From contig JAJEKV010000108.1 in NCBI GenBank assembly GCA_021234155.1, positions 739,452 to 803,451 of the forward strand: a stretch of 64,000 nt of DNA, written 5' to 3'. The position numbers were made by a program, and so were the translations under genes. The DNA comes from Isoetes taiwanensis. Taxonomy: Eukaryota; Streptophyta; Lycopodiopsida; Isoetales; Isoetaceae. Below, piece by piece: positions 1 through 12,458 of the stretch. Below the pieces are notes generated by a model. The model saw only the letters and a list, made by a program, of their open reading frames with translations, searched no databases and had not been told where the DNA came from. Position 1 is the stretch's first letter. Every line of letters begins with the position of its first letter.

Positions 1-1255
1 ATGGAAGTTACGTATCAGTTGAAGAGGGAAGGAAAAAGGGAGAACAAGTAAAAGGATGGGGGAGGAAGGTTAAAATAAGGGAAAGTGAGGAAGAAAGAAA
101 AGGAAAGGGAAAAGCGTGGGGAAAGGGGAAATACAAAAAAAAAAAGGTGATGAGAAAAAGGGGAATAACAAACAAGAAAGGGAAGTATAAAAGGGTATGA
201 GATAAAAGGGAAGAGGAAATGGCTAAGAAATAGGAAAAGAAAAATAAGTAAGGAAGAAAGAAAGGGTGAGAAGGAGGAAAATAAGTATAGGAAAAATAAG
301 AAAAGAAAACAAAATGGAAAGGCATGGGAAAAGGGAAAAAGGAAAAGGAAAAGGAAAGAAGGAAAAAGGGCATGAGGAAAGGATCGAAAGGAGGTCAAGA
401 AAAATCTATTAGGAAAGGAAAAGGGAAAAGTGGGGAGTTGAGGGAAAGGGAAGAAAACATGGGAAAGGAAAAGAGTACAAAAAGGAAGGGGAAAAGAAGA
501 AAAAATCAAGAATTTGAGAAAAGAGAAGTGGGAAAGGGTGGGAAAGAGGAAGTATGAAAGCACGGAAAATATGAAAGCAAGAAAAGGTGGAAAAAGGGAA
601 GGGAAAAGAGCGAAGAGAAGTTAGAAATGGAAAAGAAAAAGGAGGGAAAAGGGAAAAGGTGGAGGGGTACTGGAAAAGGGAAAAGAGGAAAAGAGGAAAA
701 GGGGAAGAGAAAAAAGGGAAATAAGTAGAAAACCTGAAGGGGAGTAGGGCAGGAGGAGATGGGAAAAGGAAGGTAAAAGGGCATGGAAACTGGAAGGAAA
801 AAAGGAGGAGAAAAAAGTGGGCACCCAAAAAAAGGAAGAGTTTGTGTTATTGAAATTTGAGTAAGATAAGGGAAAAATGTACCCAAGAAAAGGAAGGTGG
901 AAAATGAGACAAAAGGAAGAGGAAAATTTATGGAAGAAATAGAAAAAGGAAAAAATGGAAGAGAGAAAGGTGGTGGAAAAGGAGGAAAATAAGAAAAGAA
1001 ACAAATGGAAAAGGCAATGGGAAAGTGTTGAAGGAAAAGAAGGAAAAAGGTGGAAAATCCGGAGAGAGGAAAGAGGAGAAAAGGACCCAAAAAAGGAAAA
1101 GATGGAAGGTCGAATGGAGAGAAAGATATGAAAATAGGCATGGAAAAAGCCGCACAGATTGTAAGATCGAGGAAAAAGGAAGACATGCAGGGGAAAGAAT
1201 GCTACTCGGGAGGGCCATGAATGGGAGCTGGGATAAATGGGCCACTGAAAATGAG
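1..1255. repeat. Purine-rich low-complexity tract (polypurine on + strand)
   Basis: The + strand is almost entirely A and G for about 1.25 kb, built from variants of GGAAAAGGG, GGGAAAGG and occasional GGCATGG. Interruptions by C or T are isolated. Long open frames on both strands here (poly Lys/Glu/Gly/Arg on plus, poly Phe/Ser/Pro on minus) follow from the composition and are not genes. The tract starts at or before the window edge, so its full length is unknown. A 16-base stretch near 360-375 has an exact reverse complement near 2751-2766 in the pyrimidine tract, so the two tracts are related as inverted copies. Confidence 0.9.
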
Positions 1256-1650
1256 AAATAGGCTGAGCGGCGGGAGCTGATGGCGCCTGAGATGAAAACG
1301 TCACTGAGGAAATGTGAGCCGAATGTGCCATGGGGAACAAGGAAACATGCCCAAACCGAGGAACCTGAAGAAAAAATAGGTGCAAGTGAAAACAAGAAAA
1401 GTGAACACCTGGACAGATAAACCGAGTGGGAAACGTAAAGGAAAGGCATAGGCCTTTCCACCACAAATTCAAAAATGATTTTATAGGTCTCGATCCTCAT
1501 CACCCAAATAACCAGCACCATCACTCAGTCATAACATAAGACGTAATTGAATGGAGTTCAAACAATAATGGGATTATTAGCTAGGAATTGTAATAATGTA
1601 GAGTAAATTGTTTGATTAATCCATATTCTTAAAAATCACACAATTAGTAT
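1256..1650. other. Mixed-composition spacer between the purine and pyrimidine tracts
   Basis: About 395 bases of ordinary composition separate the two strand-asymmetric tracts. I see no coding frame, RNA gene or terminal repeat in it. It would be the loop if the flanking tracts paired. Confidence 0.6.
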
Positions 1651-3155
1651 TTGACCAGCATTTTCACCTCCCCTTTTTCCTTTATTGTGCTTCTTGATGC
1701 TCTTTCTTTTTCCCTCCTTTCCCTTTTCGATTTTTTTTTTATTTACCTTTTCTTTTTCCACTCCTTCCATTTCCTACCTATCTTTTCCTTTCCCTGCTTT
1801 TATTTTTCCCCTTCCATTTTCATTTTTTTGATTTTGTGCAATCCATTTTCTCCCATTTCTCAAGGTTCTTTCCTCTTTTTCCCCTTTTTCCACCCCTGCT
1901 TCCTTTTTCCTTTTTTGCCTTTTTCATTCTTCTATTCCCCTGCTTTTCCTTTTTTCTTTTTTTATTTTTCTTCTTTTTGTTCCTCCCTTCCCTCCCCCTT
2001 CCTATTTTAATTCCTTATTTTTCTCATTCCCTTCTTCTCCTCCCATTTCCCTTCCCTTTTCCTCTTATCTTTTAATTCTTTTTCCTTTTCTCCGCTTCTC
2101 CCTCTCTCCTCTCTCCTCCTCCCCTCCCTTTGCTTTGCTTCCTTCCCCTTCCCCTTTCCCTTCCAATGGCTTTTTCCTTCCCTTCTCCTCCTTTCCCAAC
2201 ATTTTTCTCTTCTACTTTTCCTGCATAATTCTTCCCTCCCATATCCCTCCCTTTGCTTCTCTTTTTCTTTTCCATATATCCCTTTTCCCTAATTTTTCTT
2301 TTCTCATTTTCCAGTTGGGTTCTTTTAGTTCTTCCTTGCTCAGGTTTTTTCTTTTTCCTTTCCTCCTCCTTTGTTCTTTTTCCCTTTCCTTTTTCCATAC
2401 CTCCTTTCTCATTCCTCACTCCTTTCCTCTTTTTTTTCCCTTCACTTTTCCCTTCTTCCCAATTTTCTAGGCTCCTTTTTCCTTCCCCTCCTTGGCTCTC
2501 TCTTTCTTTTCCCTTTTCCTTTCTCTCCTCTCCTTCTTTTTTTCTCTTTCCCCTTTCTTGTGTCCTTTTTTCCTTCCTTTTCTCCTTTCCCCACATTTTT
2601 CCTCTCCCTCCCCAAAGGTCCCTCACTCCCACCCTCCCTCCCTCCTTTCTTCTCTCACCTTTTCCTCTTCCCCTTCCCACCTTTATTCTTGTCCCCACCT
2701 TTCTTTTTTTCCCCTTCACTTTTCCCCCCCCTTCCTTCTTCTAGTTTTCTATGCCCTTTTTCCTTCCCTTCCTCGCTCCACCTCTTTCTTCCCTTCCTTT
2801 CTCTCTTCTCCCCTCCCTTTTTCTTCCTTTCTTGTGTCCTTTTTCCTCTTTCCCCATAAGCCTCCTCCTTTTCCTCCCTAAGGTGTGGCCTTTTCACCCT
2901 CCTCCTCCCTCTTCCTTCCTTCTACCCTTTTCCTCTCTTCCCCTTTTTCCAGACCTTTTACTCCATCCTCATCTTTTCCTGCTGCTTTCCTTTCTCAGAG
3001 TGCCCTTTCTTCTTTTCTCCCTTTCTTTTCTCCTCCTCTTCCCCCCTTTTCTCAGGTTTTTCCTTTTATTTCCCTTTTCCTTCTTTCCTTTTTACCAGGC
3101 TTCCTTTTCGGCTTTCACTTTGTCCTTTCTCCTCCCCTTTCAAATCATGGCTAAT
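1651..3155. repeat. Pyrimidine-rich low-complexity tract (polypyrimidine on + strand)
   Basis: The + strand is almost all C and T for about 1.5 kb (TTTCCTTTTCC, CTCCTTTCCC and relatives). It mirrors the purine tract at 1-1255 on the opposite strand; ATGCCCTTTTTCCTTC at 2751 is an exact inverted match to part of that tract. Open frames of 80-215 codons on both strands are composition artefacts. Such homopurine-homopyrimidine mirror DNA can in principle form triplex (H-DNA); that is general knowledge, not something shown here. Confidence 0.9.
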
Positions 3156-4437
3156 CACTTGCCAGAGGGAAGTCATACATAAATCTCATCCTTCCTAACG
3201 GGAACAGATGATCCTAACCATACAAATTAGGGTTTGATCCATGACATACGCTTAAAACCCTTTATAATATAAGACTGAATGGTGTTTCAGCGTTGTCGGG
3301 CATAAACTGAGAGTCCCGAAATGTTTTATCGTGAATGAAACAGCGAAAGAGTCCTCGTGAACCCTAAAGAACCTTGTTGTCTTCTTCACGATATCTTCGC
3401 CTTTGGTGTCAAGGTGGCTATGTCATACAACAATCGGCAGGTGATTCGCTTTCTCCTGTTATTTCTTGCCCAAGATGTTGTCAATGAAGTTGCTCTCCAT
3501 ACAATGCATTCTTCGGTATCTCAACCAAGTCGTATTTGAACCCTCGGGTCACGGGTCCCATATGTTGGTCCTCACTCTCCCGGTTTTAGGTTGTTGCTCA
3601 GCCTCCAAACGCTTGTCTTCTTCAAGCTTTGTCATAGATGAGTGCTTTCATCATGTCGGCCATGTCTTCTGTTCTCCCTGAGTGGTGGAAGCTAGCTTAA
3701 GGTCGAATTTATGTAGCTAAGAGGGGTTTCAACGCTCACCAAAGAGGCAAATGTTAAAGGATGTGACTTTTTACCAAGCCTTTTGTGCTCTTTTATTTTG
3801 TAACCATCTAGGGTTTCACATGCCAGGGTCATCATCCTCAACCAACTCAAATTAGGGCAAAGTGTTGGAATCATCAATAATGCTAATAAATAAGCTATCA
3901 ACATTAATATACGGAATTTCACAACACCATTGGGCTATAAGGAATTTCTTTACATATTCACGATGCCACAATACCATCGCTATAAGGATTTTCATATTGA
4001 CAAAAGCTTTGCTGTTTAGTGAATATGTTACATTGCGGGAAGGCTTCATTGGGAGCTTGTACTCTGCAAGTATTGCATGAGTATGGTCTTGTCTTTCAAG
4101 TCTCCACCACAACATTACATGCATCCTCTTTATCAGGTGACCACCTTAGCAACATAGCAAGGCAATCGCGGTGGATATTTATGGGCGCAATAACTCTGGC
4201 TGACCAATAAATATCGAACGCATGCCGGGCGACATGCCGCATTAGTCATGGCATGCAGATGGGCATCCGTAATGGAGGTGCATAAATTGAATGAAATGAA
4301 TGGAGTGCGAGGTGGGAATTAAATGGTTACATTAATACAAATTGTAGATGTAAGAGAGTTCTTAAATGGAATGTGTAGATATAAGAACGTGTAGGGCGTA
4401 ATAGAATGCTCGAGTGGAATAGGATAGATGCTCAAGT
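3156..4437. other. Decayed sequence with possible minus-strand coding remnants
   Basis: No intact gene. On the minus strand between about 4150 and 3340, short coding-like stretches appear in shifting frames, for example KHSSMTKLEEDKRLEAEQQ and MKPSRNVTYSLNSKAF, separated by stops. They could be a decayed transposon or a gene relic. I do not recognise a family. Confidence 0.25.
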
Positions 4438-4574
4438 GGAATAAGATAGGATGTGAAGGTGGATACGATAGAAAACCCTATAGTACATATATGTGGCAAA
4501 AATAGAAAAGTCGACGGAATAGGGTAGGATGTGTAGGTATATGCAATAGAAAACCTTCATTGTACATATATGTG
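4438..4574. repeat. Two-copy tandem repeat, about 60 bp units
   Basis: Two imperfect copies (4438-4496 and 4516-4574) share GGAATA..GTAGGATGTG..AGGT, then ATAGAAAACC, then GTACATATATGTGG. The unit ends in a short palindrome, ACATATATGT. There is no coding content. Confidence 0.75.
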
Positions 4575-7500
4575 GTCATACCCTAGACAAATTTGGTAAC
4601 ACCCAAAGATCCAATGGTATGCTATTGACATTATCACATGCATCACAACCAAAATCTAAATTTGTGGGACCCAAATATTAGAATGTATAACTGCCCACAT
4701 TTGTTTAAATCTAGGTGTGACAACTATTGAAATTGGTGGTATTTTTGCTTTTTATACTAACATCAAGACAATCGCAATATTCCTTTAATAAAAAAATTAT
4801 AAGTTAACCTTATAATCCCAAAAAGACTATGTGACAATTAAAAACACATTGTGTCAAATAAAAAGCACATCGCTGTTCGAGACAGAGTACCCAATTCTAA
4901 TCAAAAAAATAAATGAAGCCATAGACCTAACTTAAAGTAATCATAATGCCAATTCAATTATGTAAATTTTATAAGTTATTTTGAACCTGATCGCTTAATG
5001 AATCGTAGTAGTTTTTCAAGTACTCGCAATGCTCTATAGTTAGACATTTTCTTCTTTTAATTAACCAAACTAAACCGTGATAATTGCAATCCATGTAGCT
5101 ACATCACATAAACAAAGTTGGAAATATGAAGCACAAACACATAAGATGCAAAATTTGACAATGGCAACAAATGGGTTCGAACTCAAGAAGATAATTCTCC
5201 ACGATACCGTGTTCTTATAAGACTTTCAACAAAAGAAGTCTTTGAAGAATATGTTGTATCGCTTGATGGGGTAATTATAATAGTAGGACATTCTAAGAAA
5301 CGTAAGAAGTTGGCATTTGAATCAAGGAATTTTCACCGCTGGGAAACTTTGTGCATCTTTAATCACGAATGACAACAGCCCGCTTAATTTCGTGACAAGA
5401 CTACCGCAAGATAGAGTCCCATGGTCTAAAAAGTTCTCGTCACAATAGAAACAACATGTTAAGAATACAAAACCATATATATATGGCGCCTAGTCTCGCA
5501 CATAGTAAGGCATGATTTGAAATGAGGCAAATATGTACCTCATGCTATGGAAAACATCCCTCATGGCTATAAACAACATAAAATTACATGAGAAATGCCA
5601 ATACCTTAGTCTGCGAAAAAAAATAGGTGCACCCAATGCATTCAATGCTAAATTGCATTAAATTACATACAGATGAAGTAAATGGACTAATTCCATAGCT
5701 ATGAAATGCAATTTGTTAATGAAGCTATCATCTAAATATTCACATTGCATCTATTTTGATACTTTTGTTAGTGCCCTATTTTTCCCCTTTTTCGCACTCC
5801 CCTCAGAATTCCAAAGGCAAAAAAGCAATAGTTCTACCTTAACATCGTTATCACCGCTTGTTTGACATCATGATCATATGCTTGCTCTCCCTAAATCGCC
5901 TTCTAGAAACGTAAAATCCTCGACACATAACATTTAACATTATTATATCACCTACTTGTTAACAAAATGCCTGGTTTATCAAGTCATTTGCAAAGATATC
6001 TTGGGATAATATGGTAGAGAACGATCACTAATACAAATAGTCGAGGATATGTAGAATGAGCGATGTCGCCAATTCCAAGCAAAGCATATTGAATAACGAA
6101 AGTGCAACGTAACAAATAAAAACAAAACAAAACAATAATCATCGCGGTGCAAAAGATGATTTTCCAAGCGTAAGAATGAAAAGCATTGCCTCAATGTTGT
6201 TCAAGTCCCCAATCTTTGTGCTTCTTAAACCCCCGAACACAAAAAAGAAAAATAAACCGCACAACTTTTGGGATGGTAATAATTTTAAGAATGATCGTGG
6301 AGATTTCAAAGGCATGCAAAAGATATGGGGTTTAATCAAAAGCATTAAAAGAGCAAAGGCATGCGTGGTATGGATTTTTTCTTTACGAGCAAACGCCAAT
6401 GATAAAAGCCATCAATAGAAGGATAAAACCAAAATCGATGATGTTGATCCTCTTGTAGAAGAACCACCAACAAACAACATGGTCATATAATGCAAATCGA
6501 TAAACAAACAAAACATTATCAACGATGAATCCTTGTGGCAATAAAAGATGGAGAGAAAGACTTGTATTTTAGAAGATTCCTCCATAATCTTCTCAAAATC
6601 TCTACTTCTCTTCTAGAACAAAGACATACTATTCTCTGTTAAAGACTTGCAACATGATAAGCAAAACCCACCGAAGCAATACTAATGTTTGTTGCGGTGT
6701 ATAACAAAGATACCTTGGCAGATTTTCTAAAGACCGCAAAACCAGCTCTTTTGCAATTCAGATATAATAATCAAACGTGGTTCTCAACAATAAGTGATAA
6801 CAAAACGATGCATGACAATTGTAGATTAAACTAATACTTGCTTAGAGAAATAACATAAGAAAAGACAAATATCCACTCAAACGTAAGACATCACTAAGGT
6901 TATTTGAAAAATACAGATTTTGTAGTAAAAATTGGAGCATCTAGAGCATCCCGGAACCTTATGATACCCTGAAACCCTCTTATGCCCAAAACCCTTGACA
7001 TCCTCTCAAGGCTAGATGATTACTGACCCATTCCATCTATTTCGTGAAGAGATGGAAAGGAAGAATCTTTGAGAACATCTGCTAACTATCACAAAAGATA
7101 TTAAAGAAAGAAGAACGCTGCCTCATTTTTCTCTATTCCCGCTAAACCTCGATCACATGCAAGCATCTAGAACTCAGATGCTAACCGCACCAAAGGCCGC
7201 AGGAACCATTGAAAAAATGATCACCAACCGCCGGTATATGGAACGCATATTATGCAAGTAATGTTACTTTCTCGAAAGCATCCACGTAATCTCGAACGGT
7301 TTGTGCAAGAAAGAGTAAAAAAACTTGTGCATCGTGGTTCTCCACCCATCTTTAGCTCCTATACATGAATGTGGACTGATTCGCACCCTAATCTAATGAG
7401 CATAAATGGAAGTTAATGCCCAGCTATGCATGAACGGCAAGCTCCTTACATAGACGCTTTCTTTGCTCGAATTGACATAAATTCCCTCCCTCTCAATCCC

Positions 7501-10159
7501 TATGTGAAGGTGCACTAACCGCACCCTAGCGAAAGCATAAAAAATGAAAGAACGTCCGTGAAGATTTCGGCTATGCATCAACGGTAAGCTTCTTGCAAGC
7601 GCTTCTTGCTCAAACCGACATAAGTTTCTCCTCTCTCAATCCTGTTTCAAATCTAGCGTCCCAAGACGGGAAAGGGAACGCCGTGATGCATGCTACATGC
7701 AAGATTCCCACACAAATACCAACACCCTCCCAAAATAATAAAGAAGATATAACTTACTACCAAACCAAGCCCAGATATTTATAAGTTATTATTTTAAATA
7801 TGCACAAGCCCGTGAGGCCCAAAGATTGGTTAGAAACTTGTAAGTGAACATATAAAGTTTGTACTTACGTAAAGCATTAATGAATGGTTTGGGGACAATA
7901 GTATAAAACGCCCTCAACTTAAAAATCTTTAAACATTTTGTTTTTAACAATTTCACATTTTTTGCAATTTTCACAACTTCACTTTCCCATAGCTTTGTTA
8001 TGTTGTTATAGCAGTTTTGCCAATCACGGTAGCCTTCTGCTTTTCTTATATGTGCTTCCTATATGCGCTAGTACATAATGGCGTAAACCATTTCATCAAC
8101 TATAAATGAAACATTACATGAAGGGGGAATACAAAAACAAAGTAGGGTGGTTTGTTTTTCATCCTTTGCACTTAAGTCCCATATGAAAGACGCCTAAATG
8201 CTGATCTGTGAAATGTTCTAGGATATGAAGGAAGCCTAAATGTTTATTTGAAATGTTCTAAAATGGGAGACAGCGTAACAACATTCACAAGAATAAACTT
8301 TGCTCATGTGATATGGTGTTCCAAGATCTTCCAAAAGAGCATCCATCTCTCATATTTGGCCACGATTCCACTACTTCAAAGTCAATACTTCTGCAAATTG
8401 TTGTTTGTGTAAATGGTCACCGCCAAGATGCACCTCCGCCTCGCTCCACAAACTCACATCAACTTTATATTGTGACTATAAATCAAGAAACATAGACCTT
8501 TAATATTGTTTTCCAATATAGGCTTACTCCATATATAGCTTGTCATATATATAATGACAATGTCAAAGGCAACATCCCATTGAGAACCTATAAGAGAATA
8601 TACTTTTTAACCATGATCATGAATTCAACCAATTTCATGAAAATGAAGATTCCGTGTATGATGTGATACACCGAAATTCCCTTCTAATGTCATTTGCAAT
8701 TGCCTTGCTTGCCATCTTCTTTAAGCACCTGAAATACAAAGTGGTTGCAAACATAAGAGCAACATAATTCTCATCATTGATCATAAAGCCACCAAAAGGC
8801 AGCAGAAGACGCACTGAATTTGGGATCCACGCTAACTTCTTGCACTTCCTCGTAAAATTACTTCAACCATCGCTGTAGTCTTACCAGCCTCCCAAGAGGG
8901 TCCATGGAGCAACATTACATCCCTCTTCATTTCATCCTTGGAATCAAGCTTCTAATACGATGCAACTTGAATTTAATATAATATATGCGGTGACACAATA
9001 CATGTGCCTTCTAATGATTAAAATAATTTTTCTTGATTGTTTTTATCACTTCGCTTGTTTTAGAAATTAAAAGAACACCATAAGCTTGAGTAGAAGTGCA
9101 CTTATTTCAAAAAAAGCACCACCGACCGCCATGGATGTTCAAGGGAGTTCAGACTTGTTATAAGTAGGACCTTTATTCCAAATAGATAGTCGAACTCACC
9201 GTCGGTTGCCTTTCAATACCATCCCTAAGCTCAATTAGAGTTTCCCCACCGGTATGTAACGCTTAAAATGCATCCAAGTATGATTTTTACAACAATAAAG
9301 ACCCCTGAGATCATCATATCCAGGAGAAACATATGTATCTTGCCAATGCATGAGCTTCATGGAATGAACACATAATACCTATGGCTCAAGATAAGTTACC
9401 CTCATTAGCAACTTGATGCAATTATTGGATCTGCTTATTTCCCGCTCACTTTTTGTTTCCAACCCGCTACAACAATCGCTAGAACCGAGGGCCACATAAA
9501 CTATCCATGCTGATGTAGCCAACTCGAGAAGCCTCTTGGTTCCTTCCACAAAATCAAAGCAATCAAAAGAAGAGTAGAGCAGCCGAGATGATGAAGCACT
9601 TTCGTGATTGTGAGATGATCATATAGCTTGTATCTCGCTCGCTTTTCCGGGTCGCCGTCGCCAACCGCTTCCACGCCATATCCCCGTAAGCTAACTATAA
9701 GAAAAGGGTTAGGGTTAACACATGGCCTAAAACGACAACAATTTTTTTTGAAGGTTTGCATACCAAAACCATGCAAACTCTACCTCTAACCTTCTCTCAA
9801 GCATAAGATAAACACGGCCCATCGCTAGAAGCCCCTAATAAGATCCCCAGGTAAGAATTAGATCCCGAGGTAAAAGAATTTTTGCCCTTTTTGACCGATC
9901 ATGGCCATCCGGCTTGGGACCTCTCAATCTTAAAAGCCCAAGACAAAACCGCCAATTTCTAGAAAACCGCCGCTGTAAGGCACAAAACCATCCTAAGACA
10001 AACCCTTCAGACAAACCAAATCCGCAGCTCTTTCCATCCGGGGTCGATGTAGACCTAATCGATTTTTTAGCCTAATGAATCTTGACCTGTAATGCATCGA
10101 TATCCGAAAGCCGCCCAAATTAGGGCTGGGTCCAACACTTACACAATAACATTATAATA
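4575..10159. other. Gene-poor intergenic DNA, 5.6 kb
   Basis: AT-rich sequence with many stops in all frames. The longest open frames (60-91 codons) have no recognisable domain and look like chance. Minus-strand scraps near 8950-8590 look faintly coding (SVDPKFSASSAAFWWLYDQ) but are stop-interrupted and unassigned. I see no terminal repeats, RNA genes or promoters I can support. A 17-base phrase, ACATTATAATATAAGAT, occurs near 10148 just before the next tandem unit and again near 15778. Confidence 0.5.
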
Positions 10160-12458
10160 TAAGATGATGACATCCAATGAAAAAGAATATTTCGCGATCA
10201 TTCCCTTTATGCCTCGCGGTTTTTCCCTTCATTTTGTCGCCGCTTGTTTGTTGCAACTAATTTCGTGCTACCAACGTAAAGACACTTCCAAATATACCGC
10301 AAGACCCTGCATGCTTCTAGCGCTAGACATACTCATTCAAAACCCCGTGTAAAAAGCAAGCAATAAGGAACACTTCCATCCCGCAAGCACACTCAATCTC
10401 TTTGTACGCTTCGAAGTTGTCGATGAACGCCTGACACGCCATCGCTTTCGCCGCTACCGGGATATGGCACGCGTTACGCGCATGCTTGCTCCACTTAACG
10501 CATGGGGTCCACACGATAGCCCGCTTTTGAAATTAAAAAGAAAGGGAGAGGGGTGCTTGGGGCGCAAGGCTTCTCGAATGGCTAGATAGACAACTAGATG
10601 CGCCGAATGGCTAGATAGACAACTAGATGCGGGGTTTCGTAATAAGGAAGCATACTTTTTAGAGACCTATGCACATTGCAATGCTCAACCCTCGACCTCA
10701 AAAAAGATCGACCCATGAGCTTACCATTGACCTACTCATCCTGAGCATTTCTTTGAGCATGCATGGAAACTACATGTGGTAATGGAAACGCGGAAAGTGG
10801 ATCGGCAAGTTGCATGTGCCCGCGATGCACCTACATGCAGCCGATGCGCGCATGCACCTATCGATAGCCGCTTCTACAAAGAGAGCCTGTAATTAACACT
10901 CCTAACCTCCGCAAGGGCAAATGAGGTTGTGCTCCAAGTGAAATGGCCATGCACCAGCCCCCCACTGCCGCGGGTCGCCCTCCCTCCTCCTCGTGGCACA
11001 ACCAAGCTCGGCCTTGGACCGAGATAGAGAGCTTGTAGGTGTAGACTAGAGAGATGGGATAGAGAAGAGTTCCCTGCACTAGAAAAGTCCGGATTCAATG
11101 ATCGAATAGTGATTGAGTCCAATGGATTGGTTCTCCCATGTTCCACAACGCTGGTTCATTGAAGACCATCGTGAGAGGTTCTCGAATCATGGGTGTCGCC
11201 AACGCCGCAGAACCGCTAGTAGCTGAGGAGCCGATTGCGCGGTAAGGGGAGGGCGAATGGATAACCATTCCTTGCGGACATGCATTTTGGTTTTACAACC
11301 ACCAAGAAGAGCGGGCAGAGATACTTGGTGTTGGTTTCTCCAACCTTGGCAGAATCCTAGGTGAGGGACTCGGCTTTGTGATTTGTCTTTTGTTTCTCGA
11401 TGGTACTTCGTTTTCCATTGCCGCCCCCGTATCACAAGAATAAATTACTTAACGCCTCGCTGTTCTTAGATGCAGGACTTTGACCTTTTTCAATGTCGCC
11501 ATCGCATTTAGCCCGTGGTTCGCTCAAGCATTGGACATCTCCCAGGAAAGGGTGCGGAGTTGATCAAGAGGCAACAAAACCAGATCGAATTATCAAGGTC
11601 TCCGTGGGAAGACATGCGTCGCAGAAATGTCCACCCCCGAACGTGGGTGCCACCCATCTTATCCATCAGCTCTGGACGGGTTTTCCAGAGGCCGAGGAGA
11701 AACTGGGAGAGCTCCGCGAAGTCACCGCGCAGGGGGATGCCCTTCTTGGAACGCTTGTCCATGGCAAAGACGCTTACTTTGCGACATTAGAAGGAGTGAG
11801 CATATCAATTTGGGGAGGAGGGGTGCAAACCCATGTTGTATCGCTATGCTTGTCTTAACGTGTTTCATTGTTTGTATTCGTGGGGGTCTTGTTTGCACCA
11901 AACTACGCCCACAATCTGACAAGCTCATGTACGCCGGCCCAAGGGTCCATGAGGTTGGAGGTCATTTCCAAAGACCGGGGGGAGAGGGTCACCGGAGGAG
12001 AATTGAGGCAAGGAGACCTTGCAGACCCATCCCCCAACTCCCATCCTCATTCGCTGCTCACGGGATGAAGGGTTCTACTCTTTTGAAGTGATCAACCACT
12101 ATCGGTAAACCATCAAGAGTACTTCCATGCACATTCATTTTCCTATCTTGCACTCACTTATTTCTTTGTTCCTGCCCGCATTGTCCAACCCGCAGCCCGG
12201 AGACGCCGCTCGCATGGAGGCAACTCCGCACACACGCATTCCCGTGAGGTATCTTGTCCGCACTTGGAGGAGTGCAGATGTGGGCAGGAGCTAGCGCCCG
12301 GGCCGCCAAGCGAAGTCAATTATTTTTCCAAATTAGCGAGGAGGAGCCCCTCGTATTTTTGACACATTGTCGCCGACCCCTTCCTTTTTGGCCGCTATGG
12401 TGGTGTGCCTTCCATAGACATGAAATGCTCGAGGGCATGAAAATTAATGAGATATGTA
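10160..12458. repeat. Tandem duplication unit A (about 2.3 kb)
   Basis: Starts at GATGACATCCAATGAAAA and runs to just before the same phrase at about 12467. Unit B (12459-14853) follows it head to tail with the same order of sub-segments throughout. Shared landmarks include CTAACGCATGG followed by CCACACGATAGCCCGC, the AGAGAGATGGGATAGAGAAGAG segment, CATGCATTTTGGTTTTAC, and a closing CGAGGGCATGAAAAT. Open frames of 60-154 codons inside it do not keep the same frame in unit B, so none is supported as a gene. Differences between A and B cluster at CTG/CAG positions. Confidence 0.85.

Noticed and set aside
8-3182. About twenty long open frames (Phe/Ser/Pro- or Lys/Glu/Gly-rich) on both strands
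   Set aside because: They overlap in all frames and follow from the purine/pyrimidine bias; no domain, no start context and no conservation.
9700-9720. Telomere-like GGGTTAGGGTTAA
   Set aside because: Only two units and no array; chance or a minor interstitial word.
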